From positions 930,001 through 994,000 of the forward strand of contig PZJY01000002.1 of assembly GCA_031472005.1 (NCBI GenBank): a stretch of 64,000 nt of DNA. Reading direction: 5' to 3'. The position numbers and the translations under genes were made by a program. This document shows, in pieces, positions 37,528 to 48,507 of the stretch. Every line of letters starts with the position of its first letter. The first letter of the stretch is position 1. Under the pieces are notes generated by a model. That model was given only the letters and a program-made list of their open reading frames with translations. It did no database searches and was not told the origin of the DNA. This stretch comes from Tetracladium setigerum (taxonomy: Eukaryota > Ascomycota > Leotiomycetes > Helotiales).

Positions 37528-37780
37528 TGGTGTTGAGTCCCAGTGGTGCTCATTCAGGGGTGCTTCTTTAACGCTTTCGTTAGTGCTTTTACACTCTCTT
37601 TTACGTTCCTTTTACCTTTCCTTTTGAGCCCATCGAGGCTCTTTCTTTCTTTTCAGTGCAGCTTGTGGGGGGATATTAGATGGATTTTGCGGCTCTTCAC
37701 TCGCTCATCACCTCTCTTAATGGCCGATTTGGACACTACTAACTAGCCATTCAAATAATTCATTCTAATGACAGATGAAC

Positions 37781-37792
37781 ACTGAAGGGGTG
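37781..37792 (+). other. Polypurine tract of the copia element
   Basis: ACTGAAGGGGTG lies immediately before the right LTR, the expected place for plus-strand priming. Confidence 0.55.
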
Positions 37793-37998
37793 TGTCGATT
37801 ATCAGGATGTTTGCCCTTATGATACCTGAAGTCAGTATACATCAGTCACGTGGATGCCCTGATGAGTCATCTAGCGTGTTCGGTCCCTCACTGTAAATAG
37901 CTTGCACTCAGAACATCACCTATGGAATCATTATGCTTATGAACCACTACACTGTGCCACCTAAATGCCTTAAATGTGACTGACACTTTAATTCTACA
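37793..37998 (+). repeat. 3' LTR of the copia element
   Basis: 206 bases, same length as the left LTR with no indel; five transitions separate the two (2.4%). Confidence 0.95.
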
Positions 37999-38003
37999 AA
38001 AAT
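37999..38003. repeat. 5-bp target site duplication, right copy (AAAAT)
   Basis: AAAAT directly after the right LTR, matching 32396-32400. Confidence 0.85.
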
Positions 38004-38039
38004 TTAAATATATAATTGATTTATTTGATACTCATTTAA

Positions 38040-38348
38040 CTTTCTTCCGTCACTCGTTACGAATGGTACCATCCCGAGCCAGTCGTAATCACTAAAGAGG
38101 AATATCGCCGCATCAACTAGGTAGTAGAAAACACCATTCACCGAGCACTCAACCGCATAACGAGACTTTCGAAAGCATCGGAAAAACCAAGGAGCTTTGG
38201 GTTAGAGGTGCTCGCAAGATTAACTTATTATGTTTGTTGTGTGGATCGGGAAATAAGGAAGGAAGCAAGGGAGAAGTTGAGAGAGAATGATAGGAAACAG
38301 AACGATGTTACTACAGAGATGCAAGATTGGGTAAAAGGAGGTCCATAA
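38040..38348 (+). pseudogene. Possible gene remnant next to the retrotransposon
   Basis: An open frame of about 102 codons, interrupted once by TAG at 38118-38120 (context AACTAG, which a CAG-to-TAG change would give). The encoded part is protein-like and charged: RYEWYHPEPVVITKEEYRR before the stop, then TIHRALNRITRLSK, VLARLTYYVCCVDREIRKE after it, ending TEMQDWVKGGP. There is no obvious start and the frame closes upstream at 38037. Not recognised. It could be the C-terminal remnant of a gene or older transposon interrupted by the copia insertion. Confidence 0.35.
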
Positions 38349-38546
38349 GAATGTTATTGGGGCATCGGCAGTGTTGAAAGGCTGAAGTGTGGATTTTGAG
38401 CAGAATCTTGATAGTTGTATCTTCAACCAGATATATCAGCAAAGTGTTGTATTAAAGCCGACTTTAATATGAGAAAGAATAGAAGGTTACAAATCAAAAG
38501 AAAGGGAGGTGGGTTATACATAAATATATTTTAAGCTTTACGTTAA

Positions 38547-39602
38547 TTACACCTTGCTTGAATTATGTTCGTTGTCACCAGAGCCTCTGAGCCTCGACAC
38601 CAGATCCTTTATCTCCGTCTTTGCCAAATGCGCTTCCCTTGGAGGGAAGTCCTCGCTGCCAATAGTCATCGGTGGAAAAACTTTATGCCAAAACGACCAT
38701 AACCCCACCGTGATACCAGTAATCGGAATAGCAACCACCCAATAAACCCAGAACTTCCTCGACACAACCCACTGATCAGTGTCCGGATTGAAATCAAAGA
38801 ACGACGTGCTGAAGATCGCGGATATGAACGTGGCGGGGAAGAACGTCATGGTGAGAAAGGCAATGGTTTTCATGGCCGAGCTGTCCTTCTGCGCTGCGTG
38901 GCCGATTTGGACGCTGATTCGGGCGTCATGTTGCGCGACTGTGTTGAAGGCGAGTTGGATTTCGTTGAGCAATCGTTGTGTGTTGGAGGCCGAGCGAGAG
39001 CGTAGACTGCCGACTACATCATGGTAGAATTTCATACGCTTCTGGATCTTTCTCCGTGCCTGCTTCGTTTTTTCGTCCGGAGTAGGTCTGTCGGCGATGA
39101 ATTCGTCATGCTGCTCCATTATATGTTTGATTGTCTTGACTGCCAGGTCTAACGTCTCGGAAACGTGTATGGCGTGTCTGGCGATGTCATGAAGACGGGG
39201 GTAATTCGGGTTTGGTGCTCGAGAATTGGCACGGTCTATTTCTGTCTGTCGAACGAGATTGCGAATGCCCCAGACGGCTTCGTCTTGTAGACGCACGACT
39301 TCTTCGGCGAATAGAGAGTGAATCCAGTACGGGTCGTTGAAGTCAGATGGATCCAAAGAGTCTAGGAGAGGGCTTGGGAGTCGCTCCTTGACGGCGGGTC
39401 GGGGGTCGAAGACCAATATAATATTTTGCTTGGTGCTAGATACCCACCTCGCGAAGACGTTGAATTTGTACCAAAGGTAGTCTTTCTGGCCTTTGGGTAC
39501 GTTTTGGAAGGTTCGCTTGATCATGAATCGAAACCACGTATCGGAGGATCTGTCAGCGGGTGGCACTACGAGGTTATTTGAGGGAAGAAGTACTTTGTCC
39601 AT
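38547..39602 (-). CDS. CorA-like magnesium transporter family protein, N-terminal exons unresolved
   Basis: An open exon of 351 codons. The C-terminus has two membrane spans (KTIAFLTMTFFPATFISAIF and FWVYWVVAIPITGITVGLW), the hairpin arrangement of CorA-type channels. Upstream lie long helices (HAIHVSETLDLAVKTIKHIMEQHDE, then QRLLNEIQLAFNTVAQ). The GMN motif of true Mg2+ CorA channels is not seen at the end of TM1; the position reads IFSTSFF, as in many fungal CorA-like proteins of unknown substrate. The first codon follows a TAG that would serve as an intron acceptor, and a GTGAGT donor lies at about 39737-39742. So the ATG at 39602 may be internal, with an upstream exon ending in DSPRQTKF; I could not trace it to a start. 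Confidence 0.65.
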   Translation of the reverse strand: MDKVLLPSNNLVVPPADRSSDTWFRFMIKRTFQNVPKGQKDYLWYKFNVFARWVSSTKQNIILVFDPRPAVKERLPSPLLDSLDPSDFNDPYWIHSLFAEEVVRLQDEAVWGIRNLVRQTEIDRANSRAPNPNYPRLHDIARHAIHVSETLDLAVKTIKHIMEQHDEFIADRPTPDEKTKQARRKIQKRMKFYHDVVGSLRSRSASNTQRLLNEIQLAFNTVAQHDARISVQIGHAAQKDSSAMKTIAFLTMTFFPATFISAIFSTSFFDFNPDTDQWVVSRKFWVYWVVAIPITGITVGLWSFWHKVFPPMTIGSEDFPPREAHLAKTEIKDLVSRLRGSGDNEHNSSKV

Positions 39603-39603
39603 C

Positions 39604-40812
39604 TACAACCCCGTTCTCATCAACAGTATCTTCACAGCCAAAGTAGCCGTTTGCACGTTTGCACCAACTACTCCACCAGAACTCAGGTATCTTGAAGATC
39701 TGATCGAAGATCTGTCGACATCCTGGACACTCACGAACTTTGTCTGCCTGGGCGAATCTACAGCATTATCCCTTAGCTTAACCTCCAATACAAAGGATCG
39801 TGGTAGTTTACATCAAGGTAATACTCGAATGTGTGGCATTTTGCCCCAATAGACTACCAAGAGCATCCGAAGATAATTCCATGGTATCCCAGCCATCCAT
39901 ACCTGAGAGAATGATCAGCCTCCATTTTACACGTGACTGGGTCAGAATCTCTACTTGTTTTCCGCCTTACAACCTCCAGTGTAGAACAGTTAGGGCACTG
40001 ACTCGTGGCCATTATTTCAGAAGCCTGATGCGCAGATTGATACTTGAGAGAAAGGTTGTAAGATTACAAAAGACTCGAAACGCGCAGCTTAAACGATGTC
40101 GCCTGAACGATGGGCCAGAAGGAACAAATAATGAACAAGTCCATGAGATCGAGACGAGATCGTTGAGCGCTGCACCTCGGCCTCGCTAAAATCTCTCAGC
40201 CTCTTTCGTCCCGTAAATGGTCGTTTTGTTCAAATAGTTGCCTGCCAGCATCTCAAAAGAAGAGGCTGCCTGACTTACTTTTCAGGGTTGCGCGTTCCAA
40301 ATCCAGCCATCTTCAGCCCGACGTGACTCCTGACTCCCAACGCAAAGCCGGCAGAAATAATGTATTTCTATCTTGCCCAATGGAGAGGACGTCACGCCTT
40401 CTGTGGCAGCCGTGGCCAAAAATGTGCTGCACAGCCTCACGAATACTTATCAGGATCGGAATCAGTCTCAAGGTTGGCTGTATGTAAGATGTTACGTCTA
40501 TTGGTTCCATTTCTGAATATTCAGCATCTCGGTAAGCCGCTCTGACTTCTGCTTCCGCTCTTCGCTTCTAGAAGTCTAGTCCCAACACTACACTCCGTGG
40601 ATATCATATATCAAGTCCTCTAATTTTACACAGAATAACTCCCAAATGCCCTTTTGTTTGCAACTCCTCATCTCCAAAATGCAGAACCTGAACCCCTTCC
40701 TGTTCCCCATGATCCCAACGCCATACATCAACACTATTACAATATTTTACATCCCTAAAAATTATTTCATACTGATTACATTCCATCCAACTCCTCGCCA
40801 GGTTCCGGATTT
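39604..40812. other. Region upstream of the CorA-like gene and 3' of the RBR gene
   Basis: May contain one or more 5' exons of the CorA-like gene on the minus strand (for example a short ORF beginning MATSQCPNCSTLEVV near 40010), but I could not join them with confidence. Nothing else is supported. Confidence 0.4.
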
Positions 40813-41605
40813 TCACCTGATGTTGAAACCGCAGCCTGGACGATGGACTCCAGTCCAGTCTACGCCGCATACCCAGCAAAACTCGTGTTTGCAATGACGA
40901 CCTGCATAGATATGATTAGCAACTGTTCCATTTGAAGTTCCGAGAAATGATGAAAGAGAGGATCAACATCTACATACATGTCATATGGTCGCACCCAGCA
41001 GTTTTCAAGATCGGGGCTTTGCACTTGGCGCAGGGCTTGGTGACCTGGTGAATTGCGTTGAGAGATGCCAACTCCTCCTTTACACGGAAATGCTGCTTAT
41101 TCTCTGAAGATTGCATGCGTGCGTCGTACTCGTCGCACAGCATTTCCTCATGCCAGGGGATTTGGTGCTTGAAGCATGTTCTGAATCCGCAGGCTTCACA
41201 GGTCACGATCGGTTGGTCGAGCCCACCAATGTGTTCTTGGCCAGAGGCACAGTTCAGGCACCAGATGAAGTTTGGGTCGTTGTTGATGAAGCCTCTCAAG
41301 CTCATTCGCTCAAATCTGTAGAAGATCAACGTTAGAAATGCGAGTTTGTGAAGGAATCACGTTCAGACTGACCGTATAAATGTATCGGGGCCAGCGAGCT
41401 CCTTTACTTCTTCGTACTCGAGGACGGCTCGACATTCGGAACAGTGGATTGGTCCGTATATATTGATATTTAGCTCCTCCGAGATGATCTTGTCGATGCA
41501 GACTCGGCATATCTCTTGCTCATGATTGCTGCACGCCTGTGCGATTCTGCTCGGGAAGCCTGTCAAGGCCGGACGGTCGTAGAAACATATCGGACACTCT
41601 TTCAT
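40813..41605 (-). CDS. RBR-type (RING1-IBR-RING2) E3 ubiquitin ligase
   Basis: Exons 41605-41373, 41315-40978 and 40901-40813 give 219 aa. RBR ligases take ubiquitin from an E2 onto a RING2 cysteine before passing it to a substrate. RING1 starts at residue 4 (CPICF, then CSNHEQEICRVCI and CSEC). The IBR follows (WCLNCASGQEH, CEACGFRTCFKH). RING2 is CAKCKAPILKTAGCDHMTC, split by intron 2, then CKHEFCWVCG. The Cys of AGCDHMT is the expected catalytic residue. There is no room for an independent 5' UTR: its ATG overlaps the TGA of the membrane-protein ORF by ATGA. One missing G just upstream (GGG runs at 41606-41620) would fuse the two into a single membrane-anchored ligase. Confidence 0.82.
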
Positions 41606-42791
41606 GGCCCGTCCCACCCAGAAGGAATAAGCGTGATCGAGTTGCGCCGAGAAGAGTTGGAGTCCTCATAAATTGAGTATGCCCCCTCTGTTTGGAAGAG
41701 TTCCTGTTCCAGAAGAGGTCGGTCCGGAACCCCCGTGAAAAGAGGCATCGCCAGGAGATCCCGCATTTCTCCAGTGACTGTAGGTGGCATCTCGATGATC
41801 GGTCTTCTTCCTTCGGTATCCTGGGAATGAGTAGAAGTCGGCCTACTTGCGGCGATAGCGACTGGCGGAGGAGTGGTTAGAGTGACTTCCAGCATCTCAG
41901 TCATCTTGGGTGATGGGTTTGTACCCATCACACCTTGAGTCTGCGCCTCGATATCTACTGGATTCCAACCATATTCAACAAATGGCGTGGACAAGTTGGC
42001 TCGCTGCATCGCAAGAAGGTCTCTCTTCCTCTGCTTCTCTTTCTCTGAATGTCCTCGGGAACTAGTGCACTCCAGGAACATAGCCACGACCGTCAATAAC
42101 CAAATAACCATGTTCGCCGCATCAAGATACACGGCGATCTTCATGTATCGTATGCCAATACTATCCCTGGCATCCATGCGTGCGAAAGTCGAAGCGAAAG
42201 TTCCAAGCACACCAGTCCAGAAGAGACTGTAAATCGATCGTTAGTTAGCGACCTGAAGGTGCCCATCACATCTTCGTTGAAGGGAATAGGCGTTAGGCAA
42301 CACGACTTACAAAAGGATTATGCTGCACATTCCACTCAATACCAGCCTATTTATCTTCTGTCAGTGGACTTCTCTTTTTCTAAATTTGGTTTACCAGCGA
42401 TAAGAAAGCGCCAAACCATACATACCAAAAATCTTCAAAACATTTATGAAATGCTGACTGGATTATCGTCCCCGTAATGGAGAAAGCGCAGGTCACGATC
42501 GCGACATTCTAAGGCAGGCAAAATCCGTGTCAGAAAAAATTCTCGAAAGGATTGATTGTTCGTTCTTCTTCTACAAGACCGAAAAAAGGATTGTACATAC
42601 CCAGCGATGATCTTTCTTGACTCCCTCGTATGAGCCTGCGTAAAAGTCTACCCTCCTCTGTCAGCCAAGCAGGCCTCTCAAGGTTCGATAGGAAATAGAA
42701 AATGGTTAAGATACGTACAACAAGCACTGATCGCGCCTCCAAGCTGTAGGACATGGAGACCCCCTCGGAGGAGGTTGACTAACCATGCCAT
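41602..42791 (-). CDS. Four-span membrane protein (MARVEL-like), probably the N-terminal part of the RBR ligase
   Basis: Exons 42791-42719, 42647-42601, 42508-42426, 42346-42311 and 42226-41602 give 287 aa in frame. Hydrophobic segments: the N-terminal LLRGGLHVLQLGGAISAC, NVAIVTCAFSITGTIIQSA, LVLSGMCSIILFLFWTGVLG and YLDAANMVIWLLTVVAMFLEC. Between TM1 and TM2 is YFYAGSYEGVKKDHRW. This layout fits fungal MARVEL-type proteins, but the family call is by shape. A 150-residue cytosolic tail follows, with Pro/Thr stretches, ending SRRNSITLIPSGWDGP at a TGA that overlaps the next ATG. Four introns each rebuild an uninterrupted hydrophobic pattern, which supports the model. An in-frame Met at 42887 is possible, but the Met at 42791 gives a normal N-terminus. 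Confidence 0.72.
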
Positions 42792-43583
42792 GGCTGAAAT
42801 GGATTTTCGGATTGGGATTGTCAAAAGCACATTAGAGGCAGGAGAAGGTATGTATGGGAAGAAGTGAAGCAGGAGAAGCGCGATCAACTGACTGTGATGG
42901 GTTTAGCTTGACAGCTTTTCTTTTCACTTTTATTAGGTAGAGGCGTGGGAGCTGCGCGCTTCTCATTAACATTACATAGGAGGCGACAAAGAGACCGACC
43001 TACTTCCTGATCAGCCTCACTCCGATAAGAGTAGGTCGAGACCAGAATATGAACGACGGGGTTGCTGGCTGCGTCAGCCTCCACGTTACATCAAGCCACT
43101 GCCTCACCATCGATTTCTTGTTCCCGTATTGGCTTTCCCGGTTGGGTTTTTAAGGGTGGTGGTGAGGTGAGGACAAGGCTGTGTGGCAACCAACTCTTCA
43201 GCGCAGACTAGGGTGCAAGGTGGCAGGGCAGTGCACCACTCGAGCCGAGAGGGGAGTGAGCCAGAAACAAATCAGCCCACCGAAGCAGCTTTGCATCTGT
43301 ATGGATAGTTCGCACCTCTACCCTGTTTGTCATGGAGGCTGTCAGGCTGACCCGGATCGGCTTGTCGTCGTCCCTGAGGCAGGCTGGCCTTGGCGCTGTC
43401 GGTGTACATAGTGGTTTCTTCTTTACACCGGCGGCTCACCCAGCCCTACATATCCATCTTCGGATCTTCCCAATACGATGTTGATATCATCTACATATCT
43501 ACTTTCCCATAGTTCGAACATCTCCCCTGAAGCTTGATCTGTGGAGTGTTAGACCCGTAGAGCAGAGTCAGTCAACATCCAAC
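42792..43583. promoter_or_regulatory. Shared divergent promoter region between membrane/RBR gene and NLR gene
   Basis: 792 bases between two start codons pointing away from each other. No TATA box or known operator recognised. The layout would allow co-regulation of the ligase and the NLR; this is inference. Confidence 0.4.
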
Positions 43584-46500
43584 ATGGCAGACCAGTACCG
43601 CCCCCCCGCCGAGGTACTTGCCTACTATGCTATCGATGAGGCTCAATTACACTCTTTTGCCCAAATGGCAGCCTCCGCTGCTATGTCTCGAGGTGGGTCT
43701 TCAACCTTCAGTGGGACGGCCACAGATGGCTTGCAAGTCGGAACCAACCTGGGACACATGTCTATCATAAATGGTAGTGGGGATGAAGAGACTAGTAAGT
43801 TCAGACAATTGACTTTGCTTTTGGTACAGTACAGTAAAGTACCATGAACACACTTTTAACTCCCCACAGTGCGAAGAAAACATGACGAAGAAGTGCGTGC
43901 GGAAGAGAAGAGGAAAGCTGCAGACCAAAAGCTTCTGGAACAGCGAGGTCAGGCTCTCTCCCCACCCACTTTCTTGAGGACGATTCTCTAACTTTGAGAT
44001 ATAAAGCCTTACAATCTCTAGCATTTCCGGAGATGAACCAGAGAGAGAATGACATCGATACGGAACCGGCTCCTGAAACGTGTGCTTGGATCCTGGAGCA
44101 TGCTGCATACAAAACCTGGCTTTCTGATCGTAGAGGCTTGCTGTGGATCCAAGGAAAGGTAAGTTTGCCTTCCCGTGAAGCGAAGGCTTGTCTTAACTGG
44201 TCAGCCCGGAGCAGGGAAAACGACTCTACTCAAATATGCCCTTCAAGAAGCCAAGGAATCAGCAGACGCAGCGAAATATATGGTTGCATCGTACTTTTTC
44301 GAAGGTCGTGGTGTCCCGATACAAAAGAGTCCAATCGGAATATATCGCAGTCTACTTCATCAGGTGTTGAGTAGTGATCCGCGACTTCTATCCGAGTTCA
44401 GCGCAATTTACAAAAAGAAGGTCGACGTCGCCGGAAAATCAGGGAAGAAGTGGGAGTGGAAGGTGGCAGAGGTTCGCAAGCACCTTACATTCTTCATTTC
44501 TCGGGCATCGCAGACGAAATCCATTCGTATATATGTCGATGCCCTCGATGAAGCGGGTGAAGAACCTGCAAGAGACATGGTTCAATACTTTCGACAGTTA
44601 ACATTGTACAGCTCGCCTACCAATTATACGGTAAGCATATGCTTCTCTTGTCGGAGCTATCCCCTCCAATACGTGGAGGGAAGTCTCACTATTCGCGTCG
44701 AGGATGAGAACTATATGGATATTGTCAAGTTTGTGGGCAATGCTCTCAGCGATTTTCCGCTCGAACAGGCTCAAGAACTTGCAGCGACCATTGTGGGCAG
44801 AGCCAAAGGTGTGTTCCAGTGGGTTGTCTTGGTCGTCCCTAAACTACTCAAGCTTTACCGACGAGGAGCGAATATGAACACCATAAAGACTGCCTTGATG
44901 GAAATACCTCCGGAGCTGGAACATTTATACGAGGAGATCCTCGAAGGTGTTCACAAGAAGGACTTGTCGCGGTCTTTGCAACTCATGCAATGGCTATGCT
45001 TTTCGAGAACACCGCTCACAATCGAAGAGCTGCGCTGGGCAATGGTGGTAGATGCAAACTGTTCATACGACTCACTTGAGGAATGCCGGTCCTCGATAGA
45101 CTGGACAGACACCGACAACAGCTTGGAGAACAGGGTAAAATATCTTTCTGGAGGGCTTGCTTCGCTTGTTTGGGCTGAAGTTGCAGATCCTGAGGGTGAA
45201 ACAGGTGGCAATGGGAATGGCAATGAAAAAAATGCCATCGATCAGTCAGGTGCAGACTCTTCGGCAACCATGGAGGATGGTTCAGTTGTCAAAGCAGCCG
45301 GTAAGAATACTCGACGCTTTGCTCAATTTACCCACCAGTCCGTCAAAGACTATCTCATAAGCAGCGGGCTGGAGAAGATGGATCATTACGCTAAGCGAAG
45401 TGTAATTGGTCGTGGCCAACATTCTTTGTCAAGGGCCTGTATCAAATATCTGTCTATGAAGGAAGTTCTAACTTTCACCTATGTACTCGAGGCCAAGCAA
45501 AAGGCAAGGAGCAAAGCGAGAGCCAGTGGTTCGGAGACAAAGGAAAACGAGCAGATCGAGCTAGCGAAAGCAGAGCCACTGCAAATTACTGAGGGAAAAG
45601 CTAGCAAGGACAAATCAAATACCCAAAAAGATGACGACATTTCCAAACAGAACCCAACGACTGCTAAAGCAATTCACTCAAAAGAGACGCAAGCGGGATT
45701 ATCAACAGAAACTGGTCTGACTGCCATCGCAAACACGGGCGACGATTTGGAAATTGAGCTTTTACGCAGAGCTACTCAAGAGTACCGAGATCAAACACGT
45801 ATAGCTGCCAGTGGTGGAGAATCATCGAGAATGGGAGCTTCTCGTGGGCAATCATTCAACACGGGCAGTTTGCTTCAGACTGATTGGGAGACGTATAAAC
45901 AACAGATGGTCCCCGACTCTGTTTCCCATCAGGTCGAGTCGTCCATAAGCACTTCCAACGAGATTACCAAAACTACGGACAGAGAAGAGACTCTCCATAC
46001 TACATTTCAAGCAGAACCTCTGGACGATTTTCCCGACTCGGATGAAGAGGATTCCCTGAATCAAGACAATTCAAACACCATTTTGACTGACGAGGATCGG
46101 CGGCTTAGAGACAGGCGAAAGGCACAGCGGGAATTTCCGTTCTTAGAGTATGCTCTAAGGTTCTGCCTCGCGCATGCTCTGTCAGCAGAAGAGGAGGGCA
46201 TACCCCAGGAGATTCTCGTGGAGTTGTTACAAACACCAAGGCTTGTAAGCAACAACACGTTTTCATATCGCCAACGACGTGGATCTGGAGTTCACCCTGA
46301 TAGGCGATCGCAACAAATGATCACTCCTTGGAGATGTATTTTCAACTTGATGAATCTAGTTATATTTGACGAAAAAGCCCTCATTCCGGAAAACACAACA
46401 CTCTTACACATTGCATCAAAGTATGGATTGACAAGTGTTGTGGCAGAACTTCTGGACCCAGCACAGAATACCGACGTAGATCCCAAGGACGTCGATGGAT

Positions 46501-48143
46501 GGACGCCACTCTTTTATGCCGCACAAGAAGACCACGAGGGCGTGGCACGGCTTCTACTGCAGACTGGAAGAGTGAATCCGGATACGAGAGCTTTAGATTT
46601 TTGGACGCCACTTTCAGTATCTGTACTGAATCAAAGCGAGGCTGTGGTTAAATTGCTTCTGGATACTGGCCAAGTAGAGGTTGATAGGAAAGATGAAAAT
46701 GGGCGTACTGCGCTGTTTTGGGCTGCAAGACTTGGTACCGAGGCGACTGTGCGGCGGCTGCTGGATACCGACAAGGTAGATGTGAATTTGAAGGAGACAG
46801 AAGGCCACTCTCTACTCTCTTGGGCATCAGAGGAATTGTCCAACCCCTTATTCAAGCTACCCGGCAGAGATAATCGAGTTCAGAGGAAAGACGAGCTAAC
46901 GGCCATCATTAAACTGTTGCTCATGTCGGGAAAGATGGATCTAAGTCCGGACGCGGAGGGTAACACGCTACTCTCAATAGCGGCAATGAACGGGCACGAC
47001 ATTTTGGTGCAGCAGCTACTCAGAACGGGCAAGTTCGACGTAAATTCCAAGGACTACTCTGAAGGTTGGACACCACTTTCGCTCGCAGCATACAATGGAC
47101 ACGTGAATGTTGTGAGACAGCTGCTGAGAAGCAGAGCAAATGTAAATACGAGAGATCATAGAGGGCGAACGCCACTCTCGCTGGCGCTCTCATATTTGAT
47201 ATACATCAATACATTAAAACCACTGGACGACGAAGATAATCACGAGCACGAGATAAGAATGCTTCTGGCAACCAAGAAAATCAACATCAAGCCGAAGGAC
47301 AGGGCTCTCTGGACCAGTCGCCTGACACCTTACTCCCTGGAGAGGGACCATCTTACCGTGGCAAAACTGCTGCTTGATACTGGTAAGATACATGATGGGA
47401 TTGGAGATCAATGGGTGCAGCCACCATCGGAATGGCTTGCTATAATCGGAAGCGAACAAGGAGATCTTAAGACGGCCCAAGCTGCGTCGATAGCCACCAA
47501 AGAAAGAGAAGCCCAAGCAGAGCTTGAGCTTGAGGCTGCTATCGCTGCTTCAGTAGCGAAAAGTCAAGAAGAGCTCCAAGAAAGAACTGAGTTCGAGGCT
47601 GCAATCAACCTCTCGCGACTCAAGGCTGACGATGAAGCCGCCATTCTCGAGGCTGTCATGGCTCTTTCCTTAGAAAATACGACGGAAAAGATTCAGGGAG
47701 AACGAATAATTCAAACCCAGGCGAATGATGAGGATTTCAACTATGTCTATTACGATAATGACATCGAGTTGGAACTTGCCATGGCAGCATCACTAGCCGA
47801 CAACACCAAGGTTGGAAAGCAAGAGGATGAGGATTTTGCAACAGCCACCTTCCATGAGAGCTCAGTCCCCCGATCCGAGGCACAGAAGCAAATCAACCGC
47901 TCACCAGGATCTGAGAGCAAGTCAGTCCAACATTCCCAGGTCCGAAACCGAGTCCAAAGCCAAAGCCAGAACGCTTCACACTCTCTAGCCCAGGAAAGTC
48001 TTCAAGACCGATTCCACCATCTAAACCAAGGCATCTGTTATCGCCATCTCCAGACAGAAACCCCACGCAGTAGAATCCTGTCACCTTTTGTATTACCACC
48101 CCCTGTAGAATTTAACCTATCAATTGCCCTATTTATTATTTAG
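43584..48143 (+). CDS. Fungal NLR: amyloid-like motif, NACHT, ankyrin repeats, C-terminal UIM-like repeats
   Basis: Exons 43584-43794, 43870-43947, 44022-44158 and 44205-48143 give 1454 aa. It is a STAND NTPase of the NLR class that act in fungal self/non-self recognition and cell death. There is no catalytic N-terminal domain. Residues 41-62 hold a Gly/Asn motif (FSG, GLQVGTNLG, MSI), then a charged coiled stretch, then FPEMNQRENDI..TCAWIL and GLLWIQGKPGAGKTT (Walker A, residues 141-149; the codons straddle intron 3). Walker B is IRIYVDALDEAGE. QFTHQSVKDYL marks the end of the NACHT-associated region. A disordered linker follows, then about eight ankyrin repeats (residues about 870-1205; GWTPLFYAA, GRTALFWAA, GWTPLSLAAYNGH). 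Four UIM-like helices follow (about 1245-1340), e.g. LELAMAASLAD. The next gene downstream, same strand, ends in a matching motif. Confidence 0.9.
43704..43769 (+). other. N-terminal amyloid-like signalling motif of the NLR
   Basis: Residues 41-62: T-FSG, then GLQ, G.N.G and MSI. Gly/Asn/Gln spaced with short hydrophobics, placed before the NACHT domain where fungal amyloid signalling motifs (HET-s r0, sigma, PP) lie. It is 10/22 identical with the end of the neighbouring PNP protein. Confidence 0.65.
47500..47810 (+). other. Four UIM-like repeats at the NLR C-terminus
   Basis: Each has acidic residues, then hydrophobic-x-x-Ala-hydrophobic-x-x-Ser: LEAAIAASV, FEAAINLSR, LEAVMALSL and LELAMAASL. 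Three fit the ubiquitin-interacting-motif pattern fully; the third has Val in place of Ala. Confidence 0.6.
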
Positions 48144-48507
48144 CTGTCGTAGACTTGTGGCTGCACTGTCGTTGCTCAGCCTCAAAGCATTTGTACATAG
48201 TCTTCTATATTTGAAGTCGTCATCTCTTTTTTTTTTTGGGCAATAGAGAATATAACAATAAATTCAAATATAATGCCATTATTTTCTCTCTTTCTTCTTT
48301 TACATTAACGCTATTCATTCCTGGCCGTATGTCTGTGAATAGAGCTAAAACCTCGCTTACAGATGGCTAGATAAGTAGCTTAGTCATACTTGTTGATATT
48401 GGGAGCATCAGGCATCACTTGTGGAATACCAGACATCATCAACATCACCACCAGAGAAACCTATTTTTCGACCCAACTCCTGCTCTACGTATACATAATT
48501 GTTAAAA

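Larger units (their letters stand above)
32401..37998 (+). mobile_element. Full-length Ty1/copia LTR retrotransposon, RIP-degraded
   Basis: A 5598-bp element bounded by two 206-bp LTRs starting TG and ending CA, flanked by an AAAAT duplication. The internal order is Gag, protease, GAG-pre-integrase, integrase, reverse transcriptase, RNase H; integrase before RT puts it in copia (Pseudoviridae-like). It cannot make its proteins as read: the frame has nine internal TAA/TAG stops and one frameshift, and some active-site residues are changed. The mutations are of CpA-to-TpA / TpG-to-TpA type, the RIP pattern of ascomycetes. Complete ends plus target duplication mean one insertion event with no later rearrangement. 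Confidence 0.95.

Noticed and set aside
32401..37998. Dating the copia insertion from 2.4% LTR divergence
   Set aside because: All differences are RIP-type, so a neutral clock does not apply.
41602..41605. Bacterial-style translational coupling (ATGA) as evidence of horizontal transfer
   Set aside because: Both ORFs contain typical fungal introns, so the overlap is better explained by a lost base or a fused gene.
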